Of a stretch of DNA of 64,000 nt, positions 13,201-23,510 are shown in pieces. Source of the stretch: Copromyces sp. CBS 386.78 (lineage: Eukaryota > Ascomycota > Sordariomycetes > Sordariales > Sordariaceae); assembly GCA_030685235.1 (NCBI GenBank), contig MU839132.1, forward strand, positions 186,001 through 250,000, in the 5' to 3' direction. Under the pieces are notes generated by a model. The model saw nothing but the letters and a program-made list of their open reading frames with translations, was not told where the DNA came from and searched no databases. The translations under genes and the position numbers were made by a program. How positions within the stretch are numbered: position 1 is the first letter of the stretch; every line of letters begins with the position of its first letter.

Positions 13201-14813
13201 ACGAGAGCGGCAAGGTAAAGGCCTTGTCGGCGACCTTCAACGGAGTACCACCAGAGACCCTCCTCGTTGCCGGCATGGACGTCCCACCTGCTTGGCTCGT
13301 CACCTCCAAGGTATCCGTCGACGATCTTGACAACCTTCGTCTCAAAGACATCAAAGCCAAGAGAAAAACAGAGCACGTAGAAGCCATCTACGAGCTAGAA
13401 AACATCTTGATCGAGGGCCACTCCCGCGAATTCCCCTCGGGCTCCCCTCCGCGCGGCGTGCAGCTCGTACTAGCAACCGAGAAAGACACTCACTTCGCCG
13501 ACACCATTATCATGGCCAACCTCGGGTTCTTCCAGTTCAAAGCCAACCCGGGCATCTACAACATCCACCTCAAGGAAGGCCGCAGCTCCGACATCTTCAC
13601 CCTCGACAGCGTCGGCGCCCAAGGCTGGTCGCCCGTCCCTGGCGACGAAACCACCGAGGTGGCTTTGCTCTCCTTCCAGGGCGCCACGCTCTACCCGCGC
13701 CTGACTCGCAAGCCAGGTATGGAGCGCGAAGACGTCCTTCAGGACGAGACCACCGGCCAAAAAGACGAATCCTTTGTGTCTAAGGGTCTCAAATTTGCCG
13801 AAGGCCTTTTCGGCGGTGGCAGCAAGAAACCCGATAACAAGTCCGTCTCTGAGAAGGAACACGCCGAAATCAACATCTTCTCCGTCGCCTCCGGCCACCT
13901 CTACGAGCGTATGCTCTCCATCATGATTTTGTCCGTCATGAAGCACACACAACACACGGTAAAATTCTGGTTCATCGAGCAATTCCTGTCCCCGTCCTTC
14001 AAGTCCTTCCTCCCCCATTTGTCAGCACAATACGGTTTCCAGTACGAAATGGTCGCCTACAAATGGCCGCACTGGCTGCGCCACCAGTCCGAAAAACAGC
14101 GCGAGATCTGGGGCTACAAGATTTTGTTCCTTGACGTCCTTTTCCCCCTTTCGCTCGAAAAGGTGATCTTCGTCGACGCAGACCAGATCGTTCGCACAGA
14201 CATGTACGACCTGGTGTCCTTGGACCTCGAGGGGGCTCCCTACGGGTTCACGCCCATGTGCGACTCGCGAACAGAAATGGAGGGGTTCCGGTTCTGGAAG
14301 ACCGGTTACTGGGCCAACTACTTGCGAGGACAACCTTACCACATTTCCGCTCTCTACGTCGTCGACCTCCATCGCTTCCGCGAGCTGGCGGCTGGCGATA
14401 GATTAAGGCAGCAGTACCATACATTGTCTGCCGACCCCAACAGCTTGGCGAACCTGGATCAGGATCTGCCAAATCATATGCAGTTCCAGATCCCCATCAA
14501 GAGCCTGCCGCAGGAGTGGCTGTGGTGCGAGACGTGGTGCAGCGATGAGACGCTGAGCAAGGCGAGGACAATTGATTTGTGTAATAATCCGCAGACGAAG
14601 GAGCCGAAGCTGGAGAGGGCGAGGAGACAGGTGCCGGAGTGGACGGTTTATGATGAGGAAGTGGCGGAATTGGCTAAGAAGGTTAAGGAGGAGAAGGAGA
14701 AGGTGGAGTTAGTGGTTGAGGAGAGGGAAAAGGTTGAAAAGCCGGTAGTGGTGGAGGAGAAGCAGGAGGAGGAGGAGGAGGAGGAGAAAGAGCATGTGAT
14801 TGATGAGTTGTAG
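10229..14813 (+). CDS. UDP-glucose:glycoprotein glucosyltransferase (UGGT)
   Basis: Exon 1 is 10229-10377 and exon 2 is 10436-14813 (donor gtaagc, acceptor atccag, phase 2), giving 1508 residues. It starts with a signal peptide (residues 1 to about 28: MIRLSQLPWGLAAVIVTATW) followed by the conserved AFPSPPYLVELLETAA segment. The middle holds the long thioredoxin-like folding-sensor region. From about residue 1190 comes the GT24 catalytic domain (INIFSVASGHLYERML), with a DAD metal/UDP-glucose motif near residue 1297 in KVIFVDADQIVRTDMYDL. The C-terminus is a charged, Glu-rich tail ending ..KEHVIDEL. The enzyme reglucosylates misfolded N-glycoproteins in the ER lumen so that calnexin rebinds them. 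The final IDEL resembles the H/KDEL retrieval signal. The reading frame is intact. Confidence 0.95.
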
Positions 14814-15298
14814 ATAGGTATGTAGAAACGTGGTTGTGCTATAGGGGGAGGGTTTGTTTGATGCTGTCAATATAGGATGACTTTTTTAGTGATGATAAAT
14901 ATATATATATACAGTCCCTACCAGATTCTTCCGGCACAGCAAGCGTGATACCATGAAACTTAAAAGACTGCGCTATGTTGACATCCAACCGCCGCTGTGA
15001 TGTCTACTAGCCTTAGGAGTTGATGAAAGGATGAATGGAGGGAACCTGAGCACAAAGCTACTTGTACGTGAAGTAATGATTGTCATAAAATGTCTAATGA
15101 TAGGTAGCTGTCTGCAATCCTTCGATGACACGCCCGAAACACCAAAACACCATCGCTGCATAATGTTTTTGTCTCAACTCAAATTGTGAGACACTCAACT
15201 CCCACTGCATGGATTACTCTCATCCTCATATGCACCATCCTGGTCATCCCCAGATTTCCCCCAAACCTAAAAAGTAAAAAGAACAAAACTACACCCGC
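14814..15298. other. convergent 3' flanks of UGGT and Rad54
   Basis: This is an A/T-rich gap with a TA microsatellite near 14899-14911. No coding region or RNA gene was recognised. Confidence 0.5.
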
Positions 15299-17806
15299 TC
15301 AATGAGAAATATACTGAAACACAGCACTAACATCCCGTTCCCCAACCTCCTGCCTCAACAAATGATCATGAATACTCTTGATCCCACCACTGCCACCATT
15401 CGGATCCTTTCCATCCTTATTTCCCTCGCCCTCATAGTGATTGACAAAGTGGTTCCAAGTACTGGTATCACCATACAACATCGCCTGCGCCTTGATATAC
15501 TGTCTCCCATCGGGTTTGCACCGCTTACACTTGAACGTGTCATGGGTATCGCTCTTGGTCCCCGGGCGATAAGTAAACAGCTCCCTTAGCGAGTCAAGCG
15601 AGAAGTGGCGTTCCACATCCTCGGCGCTGTCGACGACGCATGATGACAAGGATTGCTTGTGGCTCTGTCTCTGGAAAATCTTCTCTTCAATGGTGCCCGT
15701 GGCGATGAAGCGGTAGACGAAACAATCCTTCTTCTGGCCGTCACGCCACACGCGCGCTAGCGCCTGCTGGTCGGCTGCTGGGTTCCAGTCCGGGTCGAAG
15801 AGGACGAGTCGGTTGGCGCCGATCAGGTTGAGGCCGCACCCGCCGGCTTTGGAGGAGAGCAAGAAGACGAATTCCTCGCCTTCGGGGTCGTTGAACTTGT
15901 CGACTAGCTTTTGGCGCTTGTTGACGTTCATGGTGCCGTCGAGACGTAGACAGCCGTATTGCCGGTTGCGACAGAGACGCTCAAACAGGTCGAGCGTTTG
16001 CGTGTAGTTGCTGATGAGCACGATCTTGTCGTTGGTGTCGGCGCGAATGCGGGCCAGCATGCGGTCGAGCACTTGCATCTTGCCGGAGTACCAGGGCTTG
16101 ACGTCGCGGTCGCGGCCGCGCGCTTCCTTGGGCACGTAGTCGTCTGGCCAGTACTGCTCGCAGCCGGGCAGATCGGCCGACAGATCGAGCAAGTCTGGGT
16201 GGTTGCAAAGCTTCTTGAGCATGTTGATGGCCTTGAGAGGTTGAGAGCCCTTGCCGCGGAGGAGAGCTTGGATGTCGGGAGAGGCGACAAAGTAGTTGTA
16301 CAAGTCGAGCTGGAAGGGAGCGAGGTTGCAGAAGACAACGTGCTCGTACTTCACAGGGAGGTACTTGGAGAGAATGTCGTTGGTACGGCGAATGATGAAC
16401 TTGTTGACGATGGCAAGAAGTTCAGCCAGACACTCGTCGCCACGCTTCCGCTCAGCTTCCGAGGCGTCAGCATCGCGGCCACGTAGAATCGGGATTTCGA
16501 ACCGTTTGCGAAACTCGAGACGGGTACCGAGGAGATCTGGGTTAGCGAAGCTGATCAGAGCAAAATACTCCGACAAGTCGTTCTGAATGGGTGTACCAGA
16601 CAGAATAACCCTCCTCGACACATTCAAGCTGTTCAAAGCACTGAACGTCTGACTATCTCCGTTCTTCAGCCGATGACCCTCGTCGCAAAGCATCAACCCA
16701 ATGGGAGTCCCCTTAAGCTCGTCCACATTAAGCCTCAGCGTCTCGTACGAGACAATAATCACCGGCCTCGTCACCGACCGCCCACTCGCAATCGCCCACT
16801 GCCTCAGCTGCCTGGTCAACTCCTCTTTCGACGCCTTTCCGTCAATGGCAAAAGGTGTGATCGCGTCCGCGCCCAACCACTTGACCAACTCATTCGCCCA
16901 ATTCCTGACCAAACTGCTCGGACATGCCACAATCGCCTTCTGGATCGTCGACTTCCCCGCATCCGGCGACTGCTTCAGCAGGGTCCACAGCAGCGTGATG
17001 CACTGCAGCGTTTTGCCCAAACCCATCTCGTCGGCCATGATACACCCGTTCGCCTTCTCGTCAATCATGCCCGTCACGCACCGGTACATGAACCGCACAC
17101 CCTCGATCTGATGCGGCCGCAAAACCTTGGCCAAGCGGGGATCGATCACCACCGGAACACGGGGGTGTGCGCCTTCGACTTTCTTCTTGATGCCCAGAAT
17201 CTCCGCTAGACTCTTGTGCACCAGCGGTGCATCGACTTTCACTTCTGGCTCTTCCTTCTTCTCCTCAATCGCCTTCGGCGGCGCAAGCCCCTCAGGCTTG
17301 TCATCCACCGTCGGATCATACAACACAATAGCGAACTCGTCGCAGGGGTCATGCAGCGGCTTAGCCACAAACACGGCGCCCTGCCTCAGCCCCAGAGTAG
17401 GCGGGGGTCGGTTGGGGTTGTACGCGGTCGTGTTCTTGTTGATGAGCGGCACGGAAAAGGCCTTGCGGAAGACCTGACCCTTATCCTTGACCTGAAAAAC
17501 GGGGAATTTGTTCGCGTCGCGGTTGGCGAGGGCGAGCCGGTCCGCATTGGTGTAGGGCTTGTCTGCGCCGTCTTCATCGTCATTGTCACCGCCGGCGCCT
17601 TTATAATCAATCTTTCTGCGCTTACGGGCCGGCCGGTCGACGGCTACGGTGCGCGTCGCGGAGCCGGGGCATTTGAAGGGCTTGGTGAGTTTGTCGAGCG
17701 ATTGAGGCGTGGGGAACTTGCCGCGTTGGGTGAGAGCGGGGTTGGGGTTGTCCTTGGAGGCGGGCTTGGGTGTTGAGACCATGGATGCTGTCCTATTGGA
17801 TTTCAA
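15299..17806 (-). CDS. RAD54: DNA repair/recombination ATPase Rad54 (Swi2/Snf2)
   Basis: A single open frame of 835 residues matches fungal Rad54 length. The N-terminus carries the Rad54 KPFKCPGSATR signature (about 42-52) and a basic patch (RKRRK, 61-65). The Snf2 motor shows motif I DEMGLGKTLQ (259-268), motif II DEGH (375-378), motif III SGTPIQND (403-410), the conserved LKKLCNHPDL (about 530-540), motif V SSKAGGCGLNLIGANR (651-666) and motif VI QALARVWRDGQ (681-691). Rad54 is a double-stranded DNA translocase that acts with Rad51 in homologous recombination in the nucleus; the Neurospora orthologue is MUS-25. Two in-frame ATGs are available (17806 and 17782). I kept the upstream one, but the second (MVSTPKP) reads equally well, and a short extra 5' exon cannot be excluded. 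Confidence 0.94.
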   Translation of the reverse strand: MKSNRTASMVSTPKPASKDNPNPALTQRGKFPTPQSLDKLTKPFKCPGSATRTVAVDRPARKRRKIDYKGAGGDNDDEDGADKPYTNADRLALANRDANKFPVFQVKDKGQVFRKAFSVPLINKNTTAYNPNRPPPTLGLRQGAVFVAKPLHDPCDEFAIVLYDPTVDDKPEGLAPPKAIEEKKEEPEVKVDAPLVHKSLAEILGIKKKVEGAHPRVPVVIDPRLAKVLRPHQIEGVRFMYRCVTGMIDEKANGCIMADEMGLGKTLQCITLLWTLLKQSPDAGKSTIQKAIVACPSSLVRNWANELVKWLGADAITPFAIDGKASKEELTRQLRQWAIASGRSVTRPVIIVSYETLRLNVDELKGTPIGLMLCDEGHRLKNGDSQTFSALNSLNVSRRVILSGTPIQNDLSEYFALISFANPDLLGTRLEFRKRFEIPILRGRDADASEAERKRGDECLAELLAIVNKFIIRRTNDILSKYLPVKYEHVVFCNLAPFQLDLYNYFVASPDIQALLRGKGSQPLKAINMLKKLCNHPDLLDLSADLPGCEQYWPDDYVPKEARGRDRDVKPWYSGKMQVLDRMLARIRADTNDKIVLISNYTQTLDLFERLCRNRQYGCLRLDGTMNVNKRQKLVDKFNDPEGEEFVFLLSSKAGGCGLNLIGANRLVLFDPDWNPAADQQALARVWRDGQKKDCFVYRFIATGTIEEKIFQRQSHKQSLSSCVVDSAEDVERHFSLDSLRELFTYRPGTKSDTHDTFKCKRCKPDGRQYIKAQAMLYGDTSTWNHFVNHYEGEGNKDGKDPNGGSGGIKSIHDHLLRQEVGERDVSAVFQYISH

Positions 17807-18652
17807 TTGGTGTGGTGTGAGTATTCGTCGAGAGTGGGTGGTGATGTTGGTGATGGATGGGAACGCGTGGGAAGAGGAAGTGTCTGCTTACATCTTCGCT
17901 GTAGGGAAACGGGCCGTTTTACAGCGGCCTCGGTAGCTCCTAGGAATGGCAACGCTTGCTTGACTTGCGGTTGTTTCCAGGCTCGTCACTCAAGAGAACC
18001 GTAACCGAGATGTATAAAGGCAAATGAGAGGAGAGGAAGTAGCGAGCTCCAGGCAGGAAGAGGGCGATTGGCGCCTGCTTAGTTAGCAATGTTGACTAAA
18101 CAGACGCGAAGAAAAGGTGGGGGCGAATCGCGCCTTCCTCACACGATGTCAGATGATCTTGCCAAAACCTGTTGTTGCCTAGCCTTAACTGCAGCCCGAG
18201 TGTGGGTCACCCCTATCAAATGGTTCCACCTTGCACCATTCACAGCTTCTGATTGGTCGCTGGCTTTAACACCTACTGTACCAAAGCCGTCCTCCTCGTC
18301 CAGCGATGAAGGCATTCACAGATCACTCCTTGATAACATACGATATCGGCATAAAAGTGTTAAGAAGGTATTAAAGATGTATTATCAAGTCCGTAAATAC
18401 CCCAGAAAGTAACGATAGACAGAAGTTGCCGTGCATACATGCTCGCTTGCTCAATGCCATGATATAACGTAAAGACATGGGGTGTGTGTGTGTGTGTGTG
18501 TGTGTGTGTCTTGGTGGTTGTACCGATAAAAGATTCTCCGTCCCCATGAAATTCAACCTCGCTTGTCAATCATCGTCACATCTCCTCCAACGCCTTTTCC
18601 CATCTGTCTCTGTCTCTTTCTTTACCAAGCTTCTTCATGGCATACCATTTCA
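17807..18652. other. intergenic between Rad54 5' end and Arf-GEF 3' end
   Basis: This should contain the Rad54 promoter and the Arf-GEF terminator. It includes the GT microsatellite at 18481-18509. No coding region was recognised. Confidence 0.5.
18481..18509. repeat. (GT)14 microsatellite
   Basis: There is an uninterrupted GT dinucleotide tract of about 14 units about 150 bases beyond the Arf-GEF stop codon. Confidence 0.95.
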
Positions 18653-21600
18653 TTAGACCTTGAGCGACGTCCCACCCGTCATCTCACCAGGTAAAGGCTC
18701 GCCTTCCCCCTCGCTGTCAACCACCTCCTCACCCCTTGCCGCGCGTCTCGCATTCTCTCTTTCCCGGTAAATCTCCGACCTCCTGATCTCTGCCTCGCGC
18801 AGACTGTCTACATATGTCGTGTACTTCACGATCTCGTTCAGGAGATGCTGGCTCTTTCTCTCCCAGTTGGTCATCGCCTTGACCGCGTTCACCGAGCGAG
18901 GCGAGAAGGCGAGCAGCATGGGACTCCTGAGCGAGTTGTGTTTCTGGAAGTCCTCATCGAGGCTTCTGACGTAGGCGATAAGATGCCCAAACTGTTCGCA
19001 CTCGGAAAGGGTGCTGGGCCGAAGGGACTGCGCGGGCGGTGTCCATTCAGCAATGTGAATCTTGTCGCCTGGTAGCTTCGAGGACGATGAGGGCTGGTTG
19101 GGACGTGGAAGTGAGCCCGGGCCGCTAAACGTCAGACCGAGGGCGCCACTGCTGGCCGAGCTTCCCGGCCGACCAAAGTCGAACGAGGAGCTTCTAACGC
19201 TGCGTCGACTTTGTAGCGAGGCACGGGTGCCCGATATGGCACTCATCGCTGCCAATGCTGATGCCGCGTTTGCTGCGCTGCCAGGGCGCGAATGGCCCCT
19301 GTGGTTGCTACTGACGCTGTTGCTAGCAGGACGCCCGGTAGTACCGCTGCCACCCGTATTGCCCAGGTCACCATTACTCTGGATGCCGGAGATCCGGGCC
19401 GCGTTGATGACTGCATCGCTCCAGCCGTATTCGATGTTGGAGACACCACCTATCATCGGATGGGTGCTCAACCGCGCACTCCAGTAGTTCGCTGTAGTCA
19501 TAAATTCCCTGGCAATCTCGGCCGTTCCGACGTGGAACAAATGGACCGCCCCGTTAGGTAGCGACAAACACCAAACGTGCGGCCGGGCTCGCGAATAGCC
19601 TGGTGGCGGCATAATAGTCGCCAGTGTCTGGCGCAGCGAAAACGTGCCCATGTTTACCGCATTGTCCTGCCAGTTGCCACCACCGACAACTCCTCCCTTT
19701 TGCGCAGCGCTGCGCATTCCCCTTTTCCTGCTCGTCGATTTATTCGGGGAGAATGAGAACAAGTTTAGCTGTCCCTTCTGTATAACTGCAAAGACCTCGT
19801 TCCATGCGCGTTCCTTAGATCGTTTATCGACGGTTTCCATGTGGTGCTTGTGCGTAACCATACCCTCCTTCACCCAGGGTGGGCCGGCTAATTCTAGGGA
19901 CTCGTCCTCTAGCAGCTCCCCGGTGTTGACATCCTCCGTCTTGCTGATGGTGAGATCGAGTGTGTTGTCCTCCCGTATGATAGCCTGACTAAGCGCATTT
20001 GCAAAACCAATCGATTGCTGATAGTCGCCGCGGAAGGAGGAACCAAAAGAGTCCATGGACATGGTCGTATGGGTCCTACCCAGTGACGCTTTGCTCCATG
20101 TAGCTGAGGATTCGGTAGGACTCCAGAGTGAGGTGCCGTCATCAAAGCTGGTTCGGCTCGAATTAAAGCCGTTGCCGAAGCCTCTTGGTCTCGATCGACT
20201 CTTGGAGTTCCATCTGGATGAATTCGCCTTGGCCCCTTCGGGAATCCTACCCCGAGTGGAAGTCATACCTTCTGATGGCGCCTTACTCAGTACACTAGGG
20301 CTCCGCTTGAGCACACTCATAACCGATAAACTGCCTTGGGCGGTTGTTGAGAGGCTCGTCGTATTGCCGGCACCGCCGAATAATGGTAGACTTTCGTCGC
20401 GGATGGACGAGTATATGTCTTTTAGGACTGCTTCGACTTGCGATTCCCATCCCTTCAGAGGCCCATCAAAGGGCGCTCTTACGAGTGGCCCGCAACTGTC
20501 AGCGGTGGAAGAATCTGTCACTGTACCAAAGCCAGACGTCGGCCGTGCTGGCGGCTTGAAAGAATATCTGAAGCTGTTGTGCTTGTTTTCTTCGTTAGAG
20601 TTGCGACCGTTACCGTCAACGGCAAGGCTTGAACCTTTTCCAGGTAGGATACTGGGCCGCTCAAATGCTTCTGGAACCGAATCCTCTAGTGCCTGTCGAA
20701 TAGTGGTCATGGTGTTCTTGATGAACTGGCTCTTGGTCATCTTGTGTTCGATATCAGCCATGTGCAAATCCGTGTTGAGAAGCATGATAGAGTAGCAAAT
20801 GGTGTGGATGATGTCTGCAGCGAGAATGATTAGCACAAGAACAATGTTTACCCCTTGCTTTTCGAATACATGACTTACCCATTGACTTGAATCCATGGTT
20901 AGGATTGCATTCGCACCACCGGTTTGAGAAGGCAACCAAAATTCGATCAACCTGCTGGGTTTCAGCCCTCAAGAGGAGGCGATTGCAAAGCTGCCGCAAA
21001 CTAGCACAAACGCTCATGTTCTCAAACTCATAGTTCTCCATGTACGCCCGGAGCGTGCGTTGTCGAACAGGACCCTCCTCGCCCATCCATGCGGCTGCCT
21101 TGTCCCTGGGGATGAAGTCCTCATTGCCTTCGTAAATCTTTAGCGCCTTCTGCTGGTCATCTTCGGTGGGGTCCCCGACCACGAATTGTTCGGGTTCGTC
21201 AAGTTCTGACTTGCCAGCCGGGTTGATCGATTCAGCGGTCTTCAGGCCACCTGTGCCCAAGCCTAGCGGGATAGGGTCGGCACTATCTATCCGTAAACTA
21301 GGCAGGCTGGGTTTCTTGCTGGCCTTGGAAGACATCTGGGAATTCTGACGAGCAGGAGCCTTCGAGTCTTCCTTTGGCTTGCCAAGACTAGGATAGCTCT
21401 TTGACTTGGACACCGTCGGCGAAGAGGACCGTCTCTTCTTTTCCTGCTCTTTACCCGGCTTCAAGCTTACTTTACGGGACTCGGTGCGAGAAACTCTCTT
21501 CATTTGTTCGGGGCTGTATTCGCTCTCACTATCATCCCGCAAAAATGATCTTGGAGGTGAAGTCATGGTTCGATCAAGCGCCGGCCTGCCGGGTAGTTCT

Positions 21601-23510
21601 ATCCGAGGCAGTTTGACCACCGAGTCGCTAGAAGAGTTAGGGTCGACGGTGCGGATCACGGCTTTCGGACTTGGTTCGTAGTCGGGAGAGAAGCCTCTCT
21701 GGTAAGCGTCCTTGTTCCGTCTGATCTCCGGTGAATCCTCCAAAGATCTGTTTGGCGCGCCCGAGTCGGAGGCTTCTGTCGACGGGAGAGGGACATCGGC
21801 AAATGACTGAATAGTGGGGCTATCGAGTAAGAACGGGTCCATGGCCCGCCTTAAGCTGCCACCCATGGGACTCGGCTCCGGCCTGGCCATCAGGGTGTCC
21901 GGCCTGGGTATTCTAGCTGGAGACTTGTTCGGCATGTGAGGGATCGGCGGTGGCTCCATTTCCGTGATGGACTGCTTCCGCCTCTTGAAGAACGACGACG
22001 TCTTTTTCTGCAACGTGTGTGTGACGGTCTGGGGTGGCTCGCGAACGGGTGGGATCGTTGGCGACTTTAGCGAATTCACCCTATTGCTCGAGCTGTCGTT
22101 GGCTGTCGATGACAAGTATGGGAACGTGGGCGGAGTTTGTGAGTTCACCTTGGAGGATGAGCCAAACATTCTGCGGAAAAAGCCAGGTTTCTCCTTTGGT
22201 TGCTGTATGGCTTGTTGGATGGCGTTTATCGGATTATCAAGCACTGCATCCTTGGTCTTCTCATAGCCGACATGGGGCGCAGGCGCTGCTTCCACGTCAA
22301 ACGGAGGTATGGAAACCGGAGGCACGGAGGGGACATCGCGCTGGGCATTGTATTTCACTTCGGACTGGCGCACCGTCGATGCGCTCTTTGAGGATCTCAT
22401 GCTGCGTGGGCGATCGTTGCTCGGGGCTTTGGGGGTTAGTTTGGAGCTGGTCTTTGTGTCGATGGGCGCAAGGACGGGCAGTGACGGAACCGTAGTCAAC
22501 CTTCGTGGGCCGGCGGGGACGTGAGGGGTGGGCGCGGCATCGTAGTCGTGGTCGTTGCCGTTGTCAAAAAGGGATTTCGAAAATTCGATGTGCCACGGAG
22601 CCTGTTGACTGGTTGACGGCCTGGCGTCGCCGTAATCGAAACTGGATGATCTGCCAAAACCTCGGGCCCAGCGCTGACTGCCAAGGACCTGCACATAGCC
22701 TGGGTCTATGCTGTTAGTGCTGCTGCCTTTGCTGCCCTTGCCGCCTCTCGAATGTATCGCCCGTGGTGTGCCACCCAGTTCGCGCATGCTGTTGATGCGA
22801 CCGAGGCCTGATTGGTAGCCCGAACTGCTGTTACTCCGGCGCCTGCGAGACGACCTATCATCCGCCTCATAATCGGAGCTGTAAGTGTATGCGTGTCCAC
22901 GGCCTGCCCTCGAGTTGAACGACATTGTGCGACCGGAATCGTTTCCATACGAGTAGATGTTGGAATCGTCAAAAGCGTTCCGTGATGCGCCGAACGAAGT
23001 GCCCATCTGCTCCAATGACAGCTTGTCAAGTCCCAGGAGCATATTTGTGACCAGGGAATCGCGGGTAAACTGGCGGGGCGAGAGCGAGAGGTCGTGCGAG
23101 TCGCGATGGAGCGGGCGCGCTGGTTCGGGGGAGGGTTCGGAGTGGTGTTCGGAGGAGGGATCGGACTCCTTGTTCGACATGTTTGTGTTGACAGGTCTAA
23201 GACTGTGAAGAAAGGACTCGATATCGGCGGCGTTCCGCACGGGGGCCCTCGGCGAGCGGGCACCAGAGGGAGATCTTTTGCGCTCGGGGGGCGTAGACGG
23301 GTGGAAGGGGTGCTGGGCGGGCGTTGTTCGCAGAAAGTCGTCGCTGCTGTGCCTCCTATGATGGCCGCCTGTGTGATGGCTCGTGTGGTGAGAGGGGGGA
23401 GTCGGAGTATCTCTGGTGTTGATCCTCAGGTCTAACCTTGGGTCGTCGACGGGGTGGCTGTGGTTCCGCCTGGCATTCGCAATTCGGCGCGCCGTGTCTG
23501 GAGAATGCAT
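18653..23510 (-). CDS. Sec7-PH domain Arf guanine-nucleotide exchange factor (Syt1-like)
   Basis: Exon 1 is 23510-20879 and exon 2 is 20814-18653 (donor gtaagt, acceptor ctgcag). The intron falls inside the Sec7 domain, and joining restores the HGFKSMDIIHTICYSIMLLNTDLH core. The protein has 1597 residues. The first ~780 are Ser/Pro-rich and disordered. The Sec7 domain (about 795-950) includes RAETQQVDRIL, whose Glu matches the glutamic finger of Syt1-type GEFs, so it is probably active. A PH domain follows at about 1190-1330 (WVKEGMVTHKHHMET..., VHLFHVGTAEIAREFM). The tail is again Ser/Gly-rich, with a short coiled segment (EIRRSEIYRERENARRA). It would load GTP on Arf/Arl GTPases at Golgi or endosomal membranes. 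The start is the first ATG in a long frame; a later ATG is possible. Confidence 0.88.
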
